64,000 bases of DNA from Myxococcales bacterium (GCA_016793325.1 JAEUKI010000082.1:40715-104714), one strand, 5' to 3'; counted from the stretch's first letter, positions 25,180 to 33,928 are shown. The notes: a model not told the origin generated them from the letters alone. Made by a program: numbers and translations.

Positions 25180-25385
25180 TCCTCACATTTGCAATCGGCC
25201 TCTCCCACAATGCGGTCGATCAAAAAGGACCAATTGGTAATTATTGCCAGCACGCGCGGGCCTCGCGCGCAACCCGCGAAGGTCGATTTTCATCGGTCTG
25301 GCAATAAGTACCTTTGTGTCCGATACGATTGAGCGCAGTGGCGTGCAGCTCGATTGCAAATGCGAGGATCAGAGCACCGTCCCCA
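25163..25385. repeat. 223-bp imperfect palindrome (MITE/REP-like) between convergent genes
   Basis: The outer arms 25163-25197 and 25351-25385 are 35 nt each and match inversely at 34 of 35 positions. A second inverted pair, 25227-25250 and 25298-25321, matches at 19 of 24 positions. Both pairs share the centre 25274. The TGA stops of the alpha/beta hydrolase (25177-25179) and of the opposing membrane-protein gene (25369-25371) are mirror-image positions in the arms, and both proteins end in GTVL. No transposase is encoded. The arm resembles inverted-repeat elements mobilised by Y1 (RAYT) transposases; that link is from memory and unverified. Confidence 0.8.
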
Positions 25386-25875
25386 CGAGCCACGCGAGGC
25401 CGCCCACGAGCCCCGCGAACGGGACCCCCGCGAACACGCCGATGAGCCAGTTGCGCGCGTGCCATCGCGGGTCGCGATACGACGGGCTCTCCCCGGCTCC
25501 CTCAGGAAACGCCCACGCCGGCCACACGATCACGAGCCCGAGGTCGATCACCAGCGCGTCCCACAGGTTGAACGTCTCGAAGCACACGTACGCCGCGAGC
25601 CACGTCGCCACGAAGCCCCCGCCGCTCGTTCGCGCCGCGAGCGGAGCGAACACCCCCACGAGGATCGCCAGCATCACGTAGCCCCAGCGCTTCTTCTGCT
25701 CGCGCGTCGCGTCGTCCATCGGGCCGAGCCGCGCGCGAACGTCGCGCGGAGCGTCGTCCTGCCAGATGCGCGGGTTCTGCTTGAGGCTCGCGACGATGAG
25801 CGCCGTCATCGCGAGCGACAGCGCCGCGCCGTGCTCGAGCCCAACCGTGATCGCGCGCGACAGCTGTGGAGTCAT
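25369..25875 (-). CDS. Small integral membrane protein, unknown
   Basis: 168 residues with about four hydrophobic helices (residues 12-30, 64-82, 88-120 and 145-167) separated by a polar loop containing DDAPRDVRARLGP. No recognised family motif. The last four residues and stop come from the palindromic repeat at 25163-25385. It is 55 nt downstream of the ATP-grasp gene 25931-27250 on the same strand and may be its cotranscribed membrane partner. Confidence 0.6.
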   Translation of the reverse strand: MTPQLSRAITVGLEHGAALSLAMTALIVASLKQNPRIWQDDAPRDVRARLGPMDDATREQKKRWGYVMLAILVGVFAPLAARTSGGGFVATWLAAYVCFETFNLWDALVIDLGLVIVWPAWAFPEGAGESPSYRDPRWHARNWLIGVFAGVPFAGLVGGLAWLVGTVL

Positions 25876-25930
25876 GGCTCCCGTTCGCTATACCGCGCCG
25901 CGCCGCGCGCGCCACCGCGGAGGCTGACGA

Positions 25931-27250
25931 CTACCGAGCGGCCAGCGCCTTGACCTCTTCGGCGAGCGCGTCTGCGCCTGCTTGATTATCTGCGATACAA
26001 ATCAAGACGCCGAAGCCTTGCAGGTGGTTCCACCCCCAGGGGAGCACCGCGCGGCCGTCGCGCCGGAGGTTGTCCATGTCCGCGAGCGCGCCGATCTTCT
26101 CGACGAAGCGCTCGTACGTGAAGTTCTCGATGCCGCTGCGCAGGTGCAAGAGCGTCGTGCTCGGGTGACGGCCCGTGAGCGCGCGGCCGAGGTGGGCAGC
26201 CATCGCGGTGGCGGTGTTTCCTGTGGGGCGAATCCCTGGGTCGAACGCGACGACGCCGGTGTCTGTCTCGAAGTAGTCGCACATCAAGAAGCCGAACGCG
26301 TCGGGGTACCGCTCGCGAACGCGCGCGACCATGTCGACGATCATCGGCCCCGCGTGGCGCACGTTGTCCGCGGTGATCGCGTGGTTGATCGAGGCCTTGT
26401 AGGTCTTTCCGTCCGCTTCGACGAGCTGATCGGTGATCGCGACGACCGAGATGTGCTCCACGTCGCTCGGGTCGAGAAACACCTGGAAGCTCCGGTTTCT
26501 GCCCTTCACCTCCGGCTGGATCACCAGCTTTCGATTGAGCCCGAAGCGCGCCTGCTTCTCGCGAAGCTCCTGCAGCAGCCGGTGGTAGTCGTCCTCGGTG
26601 TTGGCGATGAACACGCCAGCGCCCGCAGACTCCGTGTTGCACGTCTTCAAGAACACGCGCCCGTCGCCGCGCTTGGCGTTGCGAAAGTGCGCCGAGGTCG
26701 CGTCGTACATGTCGAGGACGACCTCGCTCGGCGCAAAGCGCGTGATCGTCGGCAGGTCGTCCTTCGAGTTGAGCCACTTGCCCATCGGCGTCGTCACGAG
26801 CGAGTGCTCGTCGAAGTCGCCGAGGTCGTCGATCGAGTAGACCTTCTTCTTCGACGCGACGACGGTGTCCTTGATCGACCGAAGATCGCCCACGTATTCA
26901 ACATGGCCCAGGAGACCCACGCGCTGCGCGTACGCGACGAGCGTGCGGTCGATCCCGTTGGGCAAGAGAATGATGTTCGAGCGCGGGTCCTCGCCGGGTC
27001 CGGTGGACAGCCACGAGGCCACGAAGGGCATCACGAACGTGCTGCCTGGCCCGTACAGCTTGTCGTACGACACACGAAATCCCTCGCGCGTCGGGTCGAG
27101 GTCCGAGTCGACCCAGATCGTGCTGACGGCGCAGCCGCCCATCGCGCGACGGATCGTGTCGAACGTGGGCCGCACCAGCGATTTCAGCGCGGGTTCGTCG
27201 GCAAAGAGCGGCTCGACCGTGTCTGTGCTCTCGAGCGAAGACCTTCGCAT
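25931..27250 (-). CDS. ATP-grasp fold ligase-like protein (second of a pair)
   Basis: 439 residues from an ATG with a GGAGGAGAC ribosome site. The N-terminal 200 residues form a pre-ATP-grasp-like region (NIILLPNGIDRTLVAYAQRV, GHVEYVGDLRSIKDTVVASK). The C-terminal half has ATP-grasp features: VFLKTCNTESAGAGVFI, a central acidic strand LVIQPEVKGRNRSF, and the metal-binding end FGFLMCDYFETDTGVVAFD with DPGIRPTGNTATA. The last phrase recalls PGM1/preATP-grasp peptide ligases. It presumably activates a carboxylate as acyl-phosphate for amide formation. It follows the other ATP-grasp gene by 47 nt in one operon. Substrates are unknown. Confidence 0.65.
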   Translation of the reverse strand: MRRSSLESTDTVEPLFADEPALKSLVRPTFDTIRRAMGGCAVSTIWVDSDLDPTREGFRVSYDKLYGPGSTFVMPFVASWLSTGPGEDPRSNIILLPNGIDRTLVAYAQRVGLLGHVEYVGDLRSIKDTVVASKKKVYSIDDLGDFDEHSLVTTPMGKWLNSKDDLPTITRFAPSEVVLDMYDATSAHFRNAKRGDGRVFLKTCNTESAGAGVFIANTEDDYHRLLQELREKQARFGLNRKLVIQPEVKGRNRSFQVFLDPSDVEHISVVAITDQLVEADGKTYKASINHAITADNVRHAGPMIVDMVARVRERYPDAFGFLMCDYFETDTGVVAFDPGIRPTGNTATAMAAHLGRALTGRHPSTTLLHLRSGIENFTYERFVEKIGALADMDNLRRDGRAVLPWGWNHLQGFGVLICIADNQAGADALAEEVKALAAR

Positions 27251-27297
27251 TGTCTCCTCCGTAGCTTGTGGGGTGCTCACTTCGTCGACGAGTACGC

Positions 27298-28503
27298 TCA
27301 GCGCAGCGGCGGCAGCTCGTAGTGCGGCATCGACGTGGCGAAGTCCTTCGCGAACCGCGGCGCGTACCCGCGCAAGAGCTGCTCGACCCGCTCGAACGTT
27401 GGCGCCTTCACGATGAGCCCCGCGTGGTGCTTGTCGTCCGTGCGATAGACGATCTCGGGGTCGGTGTACGCAGAGAAGTCGGGGTGCTCTTGCTTGGCGA
27501 GCGTCTGCAAGAGCCCCGCGTAGTCCTTGCGCACGACGGGCAGCTCGTAGGGAACCTCGCCGCGATCGAGCTCGATGTCCGCCCACTCGGCCCAGAGGTT
27601 CACGTTGGTCGCCGCTTCGACGACGTCAGCGACGTGCGCTCCGCCGACGCGCGCGCCCGCTTCGAGGAAGTAGAACTTTCCGTCGCGCGCTTTGATGTAC
27701 TCGATGTGCGCGACGCCGCGGAGGAGGCCGAACTTCGTGATGATCTCTTCGTTCATCGCGAGCAGGGCGCGCTCGTCGTCGCCGCCGCGCTGGATCGTGA
27801 ACGTGCTGAACATCCCGCCGCCGTGCGAGATGTCCCACGGAGGAGTTCCGTTGCGGTGGCACTCGGCGAAGACGATCTTGCCTTCGCTCACGATGCTGTC
27901 GACGTGGTGGACGTCCCCCGGGAGGTACTGCTCGAGCAAGAAGAAGCTCTGTCGGTCGCCGAGCGTGTTGATCGCCTCCCAGAGCTGCTTCTTGTCGTGG
28001 ATCTTTTGAATTCCTGTGGCGGACGCCTCGGTGCGCGGCTTGAGCATCCACGGCGCAGGGACGCGGTCGCAAAACGCGTTGATCTCGTCGTAGTGCTGCA
28101 CGTGTACGAAGTCGGGGACCGCGATGCCGTCGTCCTTCGCCTTCACGCGCATCGCGAGCTTGTCGCGAAAGAGCCTCGAGCGCGTCTCGCCCATGCCCGG
28201 CATGCGAAAGTGCTCGCGGAGCATCGCGGCCACCTCGACCTCGACGTCGTCGAAGGGCACGAATCGATCGAATTTTCGCTGACGAGACAGGTAGCTCACC
28301 GTGTAGACCGTCTCGCGGAGCGACGCGTCGTCGTGCAGCGCGAAGACGTCCTCGAGCATGTCCCTCGGCCAAGGCTTCTTCAGAAACTTCGCCTTGGTGA
28401 GCAGCCACACCTTCGCGCCGCGCTCTTTGCAGCGGCGCACGAAGCGGTCGCCCGTGTTGAAATTCGCGAGGACAAGGACGTTCAACGGTCGTTCGGGGTA
28501 CAT
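27298..28503 (-). CDS. ATP-grasp ligase (first of a pair)
   Basis: 401 residues. The start MYPERPLNVLVLANFNTG was chosen because the Rossmann-like first domain begins there; the frame stays open far upstream without similarity. ATP-grasp elements in order: LFRDKLAMR lysine, PWMLKPRTEASATGI (second ATP-binding lysine), LLEQYLPGDVHHVDSI, and the Mg-binding end IEYIKARDGKFYFLEAGARV with GGAHV. This is the carbamoyl-phosphate-synthase/biotin-carboxylase-like subgroup that includes many amino-acid and peptide ligases. It is cotranscribed with gene 25931-27250. The GST gene lies upstream on the same strand, 158 nt away. Confidence 0.8.
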   Translation of the reverse strand: MYPERPLNVLVLANFNTGDRFVRRCKERGAKVWLLTKAKFLKKPWPRDMLEDVFALHDDASLRETVYTVSYLSRQRKFDRFVPFDDVEVEVAAMLREHFRMPGMGETRSRLFRDKLAMRVKAKDDGIAVPDFVHVQHYDEINAFCDRVPAPWMLKPRTEASATGIQKIHDKKQLWEAINTLGDRQSFFLLEQYLPGDVHHVDSIVSEGKIVFAECHRNGTPPWDISHGGGMFSTFTIQRGGDDERALLAMNEEIITKFGLLRGVAHIEYIKARDGKFYFLEAGARVGGAHVADVVEAATNVNLWAEWADIELDRGEVPYELPVVRKDYAGLLQTLAKQEHPDFSAYTDPEIVYRTDDKHHAGLIVKAPTFERVEQLLRGYAPRFAKDFATSMPHYELPPLR

Positions 28504-28661
28504 CGCGCCGAGCTCTCCCTCTCTGGCGCACACGCGTGCGCCGCGAGTCAGCGAACGGTCGCACGGACCGCAGGGCGTTCGCACGGGGAATTGTGACGTC
28601 TGCGAAGCTCCTCTCCCACCGTGTCGACGACGCGCCTCGGCGCGCCGCGTCGAGGCTTCGC

Positions 28662-29300
28662 TCACTGGGACGGCGCGAAGTTTCGTGTGATCATCGCCGC
28701 GAGCTTCGGCTCTCGGTCTGCGTGCGCGACGATCGCTGCGATCTTCGGCGTCTCGGCGTCGAACCAACGACGCTTGGGGCGCCACCGAGTCATGACCGCG
28801 AGGTAGACGTCGAGCGCAGAGAAGCGCTCCCCCAAGAAGTGCGGCGCGCCCGCGGCCTCTTCGACGACGCGCCACAATCGCTGCGCGTACGCGTCGACTT
28901 CGGCCCGAAAGCCCGCGCTCGCCCCGGCTGTCTTCACGAAGCGCTCGGGCAGATCCGCGTAGGTGAACGTCGGGTAGATGTTGGCGACAAGAAACACGAG
29001 CCAACGCAGAAAGTCCGCGCGCTCTCGCGCCGAGGGGCCGGGCACGAGGTCCGTTCGGTGTACGAGATCCGCGAGGTGCAGCGTGATGGCCGCGCTCTCG
29101 CTCATCACGTTGCCGTCCGGCAGGACCAAGGTCGGGACCTGAAGAATCGGGTTGTGCGCGCGCAGCTTCTCGCGCGCTTCGCTCGACGCGAACAGGTCGC
29201 CGACGAGCTCGTAGCGATAGTCGAGGCCATACCAGTCGAGCTGCGCTTCGACGATCGCAGAGCCCCAGCCGGGCGTGCCGTAGAGAACGAATTCGGGCAT
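28662..29300 (-). CDS. Glutathione S-transferase family protein
   Basis: 212 residues. The thioredoxin-like N-terminal domain has LYGTPGWGSAIVEA and the cis-Pro/GSH site VPTLVLPDGNVMSESAAI (VPTL and ES). The all-helical C-terminal domain ends with SALDVYLAVMTRW. Ser or Trp near residue 11-13 occupies the active-site position (no classical Tyr/Cys visible). It is divergent from metG across 262 bp. Conjugation or thiol chemistry is the family role; the substrate is unknown. Confidence 0.85.
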   Translation of the reverse strand: MPEFVLYGTPGWGSAIVEAQLDWYGLDYRYELVGDLFASSEAREKLRAHNPILQVPTLVLPDGNVMSESAAITLHLADLVHRTDLVPGPSARERADFLRWLVFLVANIYPTFTYADLPERFVKTAGASAGFRAEVDAYAQRLWRVVEEAAGAPHFLGERFSALDVYLAVMTRWRPKRRWFDAETPKIAAIVAHADREPKLAAMITRNFAPSQ

Positions 29301-29562
29301 CGGAGCTCAGCTCGTGACATCGCGTCGGCGTCGCGTCAACGCGCGCCGGCACGACCATGGACAGCGAGTCCCGAGCGCGGCTCGAAGCATACGCGACCCG
29401 CGCCGCGCAACACCGCGAGACGCCCACAGCCCCCGCGAACGCTGCGCTACGGACGCACAGACACCATCGAGCGCGCCGTCGCGCCGTGGTCGAACCGGGG
29501 GTCTTCGCGCATCCCTCCTTGACGAACACCCTCGCGGCGACCGACACGTACGACCCTCTGAC

Positions 29563-31509
29563 ATGGCAGCAAATCCTGGTCCTCCGACGGACGTGGCGTC
29601 CGTCCTCGCGCGCATCGATCGCCCTCGTCGCGCGGTCGTCACCGCGGGAATGCCCTACGCCAACGGCCCCCTTCACCTCGGCCACCTCGCCGGCGCTCAC
29701 CTGCCCGCGGACATCCACGCGCGCTACTACGGGCTCTTGATCGGCCGCGAGAACGTGATGTTCGTCTGCGGCAGCGACGAGCACGGATCGACGAGCGAGC
29801 TGTCCGCGCTGAAGGCCGAGAAGCCCATCCGAGAGTTCATCGACGCGATGCACGATCGGCAGCAGGCGACGCTCGACCGCTTCGACATCGGGCTCGACGT
29901 GTACACAGGGACGTCGCGGCCCGAGTGCTTTCCCACGCACGCGGCGCTGTCGCAGGATTTTCTGCGCAAGCTGCACGCGAACGGCCTGCTCGAGAAGCGC
30001 ACGAGCAAGCAGTGGTACGACCCCAAGGTGGGCCGCTTTCTGCCCGACCGCTTCGTGGTCGGAAAGTGCCCCAACCCCAAGTGCGACAACGATCGCGCGT
30101 ACAGCGACGAGTGCGACCGCTGCGGGCACCAGTACGAGCCCGAAGAGCTGCTCGAGCCGAAGAGCACTGTGTCCGACGCGACGCCCGAGATGCGCGACAC
30201 AGTGCACTGGTACTTGAATATGTGGGCAGTGTCCGAGACGATGCGGACCTGGATCCAGAGCAAGTCGAAGACCTGGCGCAACTCGGTGTTGACCATGGTG
30301 CTCGACAAGGTGCTGCCGGCGCTGCGCATCCAGCGGGCGGTCGAAGAGCAGTACAAGGCGCTCAAGGGCGAGATTCCTGCGCACAAATTCAAGTACACCG
30401 CGGACAAGCAGCTGGTTCTTCAGTTCGCGAGCAAGCCCGAGCTCGAGACCGCGCGGGCGAAGCTCACCGCCGCGGGCGTCGCGAGCGAGTACGCGGACGA
30501 GTGGGGGCACCGCTCGATCACGCGCGACATCGCGTGGGGAATCCCCGTTCCCGACATCGACCCGGACCTCGCGGGAAAGACCCTCTACGTGTGGCCCGAC
30601 TCGCTCATCGCGCCAATTTCGTTCACGAAGGTCGCGCTCGCCAAGAAGGGCAAGGACCCCGAGGAGTACGCGAAGTTCTGGCGCGATCCGGCCGCGAAGA
30701 TCTTTCAGTTCTTGGGTCAGGACAACGTCTTCTTCTACGTGCTCATGCAGGGCGCGATGTGGCTCGGGACGCAGAGCGATCCGCACCGAATGCCCGCCGC
30801 GGGAGACCTCACCCTCACCGAGATCTTCGGCTGCTACCACTTGCTCGTAAACGGCGAGAAGATGAGCAAAGCCCGTGGAAACTTCTTCACGGGCGACCAG
30901 CTCCTCGACGAGAAGGGCTACTCGGTCGATCAGCTTCGCTACTACGTGGCGCTCTTGGGCTTGAGCGAGAAGCAGTCGGACTTCGATTTCAAGAAGCTCG
31001 ACGATCGAAACAAGTTTCTCGCGGGCCCGATGAACGCGGCCTTCGAGAAGCCGCTGTCCGCGGCGATCTCGAAGTTCGGCGGGCGCGTCCCCGAGGGCGT
31101 CCTCGATCCCAAGGTCGTCGCAGAGACCCTTCGCATCGTCCAGCGCTACGTCAAAGCCATGGAGCGCGCGGACTACCCGAGCCTCTTGTTCGAGCTCGAG
31201 AACTACGCGCGAACGATCAACAGCTTGTTCACGCAGCACAAGCCGCACGACGATCGCCACCCCGAAGAGCCGCGGCGCAACGCGCTCTACACGTGCTTCT
31301 ACGTGCTCAAGAACCTCATGATCATGCTGTACCCGTTTGTCCCCGCGACGATGGAGCGCGTGCGCGAGTCGCTGAAGCTCCCGTCGTCCGTGTGGTCCAT
31401 CGACGAGCTCGGCAAGCCGATCCCCGCAGGGCACGAAGTGGGCGCCAAGGGCGTGTACTTTCCTCCGGTCGGGGGAGACGAAGCGACGACGTCGCGCGAG
31501 TCCGAGTGA
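29563..31509 (+). CDS. metG: Methionyl-tRNA synthetase
   Basis: Charges tRNA-Met. 648 residues. The class I motif HLGH (His38-His41) lies in ANGPLHLGHLAGAH, and the KMSKS loop reads KMSKARGN near residue 433. A four-Cys zinc knuckle (CPNPKC and CDRC, residues about 169-188) is present, as in the MetG type with zinc. No C-terminal EMAP/tRNA-binding extension is present. The ATG was chosen at MAANPGPP because similarity starts at RAVVTAGMPYANG shortly after. It is the only essential housekeeping gene recognised in the window, and is followed by a palindromic element that can form a terminator. Confidence 0.93.
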   Translation: MAANPGPPTDVASVLARIDRPRRAVVTAGMPYANGPLHLGHLAGAHLPADIHARYYGLLIGRENVMFVCGSDEHGSTSELSALKAEKPIREFIDAMHDRQQATLDRFDIGLDVYTGTSRPECFPTHAALSQDFLRKLHANGLLEKRTSKQWYDPKVGRFLPDRFVVGKCPNPKCDNDRAYSDECDRCGHQYEPEELLEPKSTVSDATPEMRDTVHWYLNMWAVSETMRTWIQSKSKTWRNSVLTMVLDKVLPALRIQRAVEEQYKALKGEIPAHKFKYTADKQLVLQFASKPELETARAKLTAAGVASEYADEWGHRSITRDIAWGIPVPDIDPDLAGKTLYVWPDSLIAPISFTKVALAKKGKDPEEYAKFWRDPAAKIFQFLGQDNVFFYVLMQGAMWLGTQSDPHRMPAAGDLTLTEIFGCYHLLVNGEKMSKARGNFFTGDQLLDEKGYSVDQLRYYVALLGLSEKQSDFDFKKLDDRNKFLAGPMNAAFEKPLSAAISKFGGRVPEGVLDPKVVAETLRIVQRYVKAMERADYPSLLFELENYARTINSLFTQHKPHDDRHPEEPRRNALYTCFYVLKNLMIMLYPFVPATMERVRESLKLPSSVWSIDELGKPIPAGHEVGAKGVYFPPVGGDEATTSRESE

Positions 31510-31567
31510 TCACGGGACGGTGACCGGGGGAGCCGAACGCGCTCCATGGGTCGCAGTGCTGCGAGCA

Positions 31568-31842
31568 GCCCCCACCCGCGCTGCCGCGCGCCCCGCCCCC
31601 ACGGAGTGAGGGCGGGGCTTTGCATGGAGAAAATGCTGTGACTGGACTGGTAGGTTGATTGTATGGGCAACTGCCATACAACGGCCGCTTGCCGCTCGAC
31701 TGCGGTGGATGTTCGACGGTGATCGTGATGGCGCCAATTCGGCACACACAATCAACTTACGAGTCCGAATGCTGCATTTTCTCAATGCAAAGCCCCGCCC
31801 TCACTCCGTGGGGGCGGGGCGCGCGGCAGCGCGGGTGGGGGC
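31568..31842. repeat. 275-bp inverted-repeat element with nested hairpins (REPIN/MITE-like)
   Basis: Arms 31568-31662 and 31748-31842 (95 nt each) are inverted copies. The outer 58 nt are identical; the inner part has about nine to ten mismatches. The 85-nt centre is itself loosely palindromic. Each arm holds its own GCCCCGCCC/GGGCGGGGC hairpin. The element fills the 408-bp gap between metG and the convergent HXXEE gene; the flanks 31510-31567 and 31843-31917 show nothing else. No ORF in it has coding character. Two hairpin repeats in opposite orientation is the layout of a REP doublet (REPIN). Confidence 0.85.
31590..31618 (+). terminator. Hairpin terminator for metG within the inverted-repeat element
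   Basis: Perfect 9-bp stem GCCCCGCCC (31590-31598) with GGGCGGGGC (31610-31618) around an 11-nt loop, followed by TTTGCAT. The mirror copy at 31792-31820 would serve the minus-strand gene, so the element can act as a bidirectional terminator. The U-tract is short. Confidence 0.5.
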
Positions 31843-31917
31843 CTGCGCTTCACCGCATCGCGCCCGCTCGGCCGTAGTCTTCCTTACGAAGACCGCGTCT
31901 CGATGACACAGATCGCG

Positions 31918-32658
31918 TCAGGCGGTCGACGCGCGGCCATCGCGCGGTTTCACTAGCAAAAACACAAGCGGAACGAGCCCGTTCAGCCCGTTGATCACGA
32001 GCGCCGCCGTGTGCGAGAGCACGCCGCGCGACAAGAGCGCGAGCGACGCCAGCAGCACCCCGTGGGTGACGAGGCCGACGAACATCACGCGCGCGATCAG
32101 CCCGCGCGGAGTGAGGATCTTCTCCTTCGCGAGCAGCCGGATCATGTAGACGCTCATCGGGATGAACAGCACGAGGCTCGTGAACACGCCCGGGTTGTAG
32201 GCGCCTGTTCGAAGCGACGCGACGATGTGCGTGATCGCGTTGAACGCCGCGATGCCCCACGCCGCCGCGGCGACGTCGGGGCGCGATCGTCGCGTCGCGA
32301 GCGCGATCGCCCCCGCGAGCCACACGGCCACCGCGTTGACCGCGAAGAGAAACGCGGGGTCCGCCGGACACCCGACGTGCATCCCGTGGCCGACGTGCGA
32401 CGCGCCGTGCTGCGGGGCGCCGTAGCCCAGCGTCGCGCACAGCGAGGCGAGAAACGAGTAGCGCCGCCCGCGCAGGTCGATCCCGTGCTCTTCGAATTGA
32501 TGTGCCATGTACATCGGCCAGAACAGGCCGAGCACGAACGCAGGATCGCGCATGCGCGAGGGCGCGCCTTCGGATCGCCTCTCGAGCACGAGCGCCGCGA
32601 GGATCACCGGCGCGAGAACGAGCGCGAGCCAGGGCCAGCCGTAGAAGATCGTGTCCAT
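31918..32658 (-). CDS. HXXEE-domain membrane protein
   Basis: 246 residues with about seven hydrophobic helices. The helix after residue 45 carries HQFEEH, the HxxEE motif naming the family, and further histidines occur in the loop GASHVGHGMHVGC. A metal site within the membrane is suggested by these residues but the function of the family is unknown. The ATG at 32658 is preferred to a TTG one codon upstream. It is convergent with metG across the inverted-repeat element. Confidence 0.75.
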   Translation of the reverse strand: MDTIFYGWPWLALVLAPVILAALVLERRSEGAPSRMRDPAFVLGLFWPMYMAHQFEEHGIDLRGRRYSFLASLCATLGYGAPQHGASHVGHGMHVGCPADPAFLFAVNAVAVWLAGAIALATRRSRPDVAAAAWGIAAFNAITHIVASLRTGAYNPGVFTSLVLFIPMSVYMIRLLAKEKILTPRGLIARVMFVGLVTHGVLLASLALLSRGVLSHTAALVINGLNGLVPLVFLLVKPRDGRASTA

Positions 32659-32716
32659 CAACGCTGATCCGTTGACGCTACACGACCCACCGCCGCGCGG
32701 GACGGCGGCGTGTGTC

Positions 32717-33928
32717 TCAGGCTCGGCGCGGCCCGCACGGACCGCGCTGCGCGCAGCTACCCGCGCACGCTGCGGCGCAGGCGGCGGCGCTCGGGTAGAG
32801 CGTTCCTGTGGACTTGCAGACGGTGCTCACGTTCATGCCGGCGCACGATCGCATCGAGAAGCTCGACCCACAGCGCGGCGTACCGTTGAGCGCGCCGAGG
32901 CACTGCGCGCAGTGGAGGCTCGTCGGGCTCGGAAGAAAACAAGCCGCTTCGCAGCCCCAAATCCTGTCACCCGTGTCGCTGCTCCCGTCGCCAAACGAGT
33001 GCGCGCCGAGGACGAAGTGCATGAGCTCGTGAAAGAGCGTCTGTTCGAGCGCGGGGCAGGGCGCTGCGAACGACGCGGGGCCGAGCGACACGTGAACGTC
33101 ATCGTCGCCCGAGCCGAACCAACCGCTGCCGACCTCGTCGAGCCGCGCCCACCCGCAGGAGCTCGGGTCCGTCTCGGCGCAGTCGATCCGCACGTCCGAC
33201 GCCGCGAATTTGCGTGCGAACTGCAGCGCCAGCGAGCTGTCCATGCGGTTGAGGCAGTCCGTTCCCTTGCTGAGCGCGGCGTCGAGCGCGGATTGAATCT
33301 GCGCGGCTTGGGCAGGCGTACACGCGCCAGCGCCTGTCGTCGGGACCTGCGCCGTCACGCGGCGCTGTCGATTGGGAACCATCGTGGTCCAACCGCCGGC
33401 CATCCAACGATTGCTTCCATCGTCGAGCTCGTACTGAACGGCCACCGTCGGCTGCGCTGGATCGGGCGTAAACGTTCGACGAAGATCGACGGTGTTGTCC
33501 GCGTCGGTGTCCTCGCTGACGACGTGCGTGTAGAGCGCTGGATTGCTCGTAGACACGCGCGACTCGATCACGAACTCGGGCCTCCCGTCGCGATTGCGGT
33601 CGAGGCGAAAGGAATGCACCGCCCCCGTTCGATCCCAGACCATGTCGGGGCTGCCTGCGTTGCTGCTGTCGATCGTCTCGCGCGTCGGTCGCCCGTTGCC
33701 CACGCGGCCTTCGAGCACCCACTCGGCGCGGCCGTCGCCGTCGAGATCGATGCGCGTTTCGCCACGTTGATACGCAGCTCGAGCCGCGGTCAGCGCAGCG
33801 AGCGCGGGCGGCTCGGCGGCGTCATTGGCGTCGACCATCGCGTCAGTCGATCCGTCGGAAGGAGACGGCGATGGGCCGCAGGCGTGCAGCAGCACGCCGA
33901 GCACACACAGTTGCGTTTGCATTCTCAT
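32717..33928 (-). CDS. Zincin-type metalloprotease lipoprotein
   Basis: 403 residues; lipobox LLHAC at 14-18 and a short Asp/Ser tether. Two or three EF-hand-like DLDGDGRAE and DRNRDGRPE motifs around residues 60-120 suggest Ca binding. A segment reading HELMHFVLGAH (His300, Glu301, His304, His310) gives the HExxHxxxxxH zinc site of metzincin-like peptidases. The C-terminal 90 residues are Cys-rich. Secreted peptidase is a good inference, but the usual metzincin Met-turn is not obvious. It is divergent from the 34007 ORF. Confidence 0.7.
   Translation of the reverse strand: MRMQTQLCVLGVLLHACGPSPSPSDGSTDAMVDANDAAEPPALAALTAARAAYQRGETRIDLDGDGRAEWVLEGRVGNGRPTRETIDSSNAGSPDMVWDRTGAVHSFRLDRNRDGRPEFVIESRVSTSNPALYTHVVSEDTDADNTVDLRRTFTPDPAQPTVAVQYELDDGSNRWMAGGWTTMVPNRQRRVTAQVPTTGAGACTPAQAAQIQSALDAALSKGTDCLNRMDSSLALQFARKFAASDVRIDCAETDPSSCGWARLDEVGSGWFGSGDDDVHVSLGPASFAAPCPALEQTLFHELMHFVLGAHSFGDGSSDTGDRIWGCEAACFLPSPTSLHCAQCLGALNGTPRCGSSFSMRSCAGMNVSTVCKSTGTLYPSAAACAAACAGSCAQRGPCGPRRA

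Noticed and set aside
28504..31434. Long N-terminal extension of the first ATP-grasp gene, antisense to metG
   Set aside because: The open frame continues upstream only because stop codons are rare in GC-rich DNA; similarity starts at MYPERPLN and the extension lies opposite metG and the GST gene.
31510..31906. Short ORFs on both strands inside the inverted-repeat element
   Set aside because: They encode the same peptide because the arms are inverted copies; no ribosome site and no coding character.
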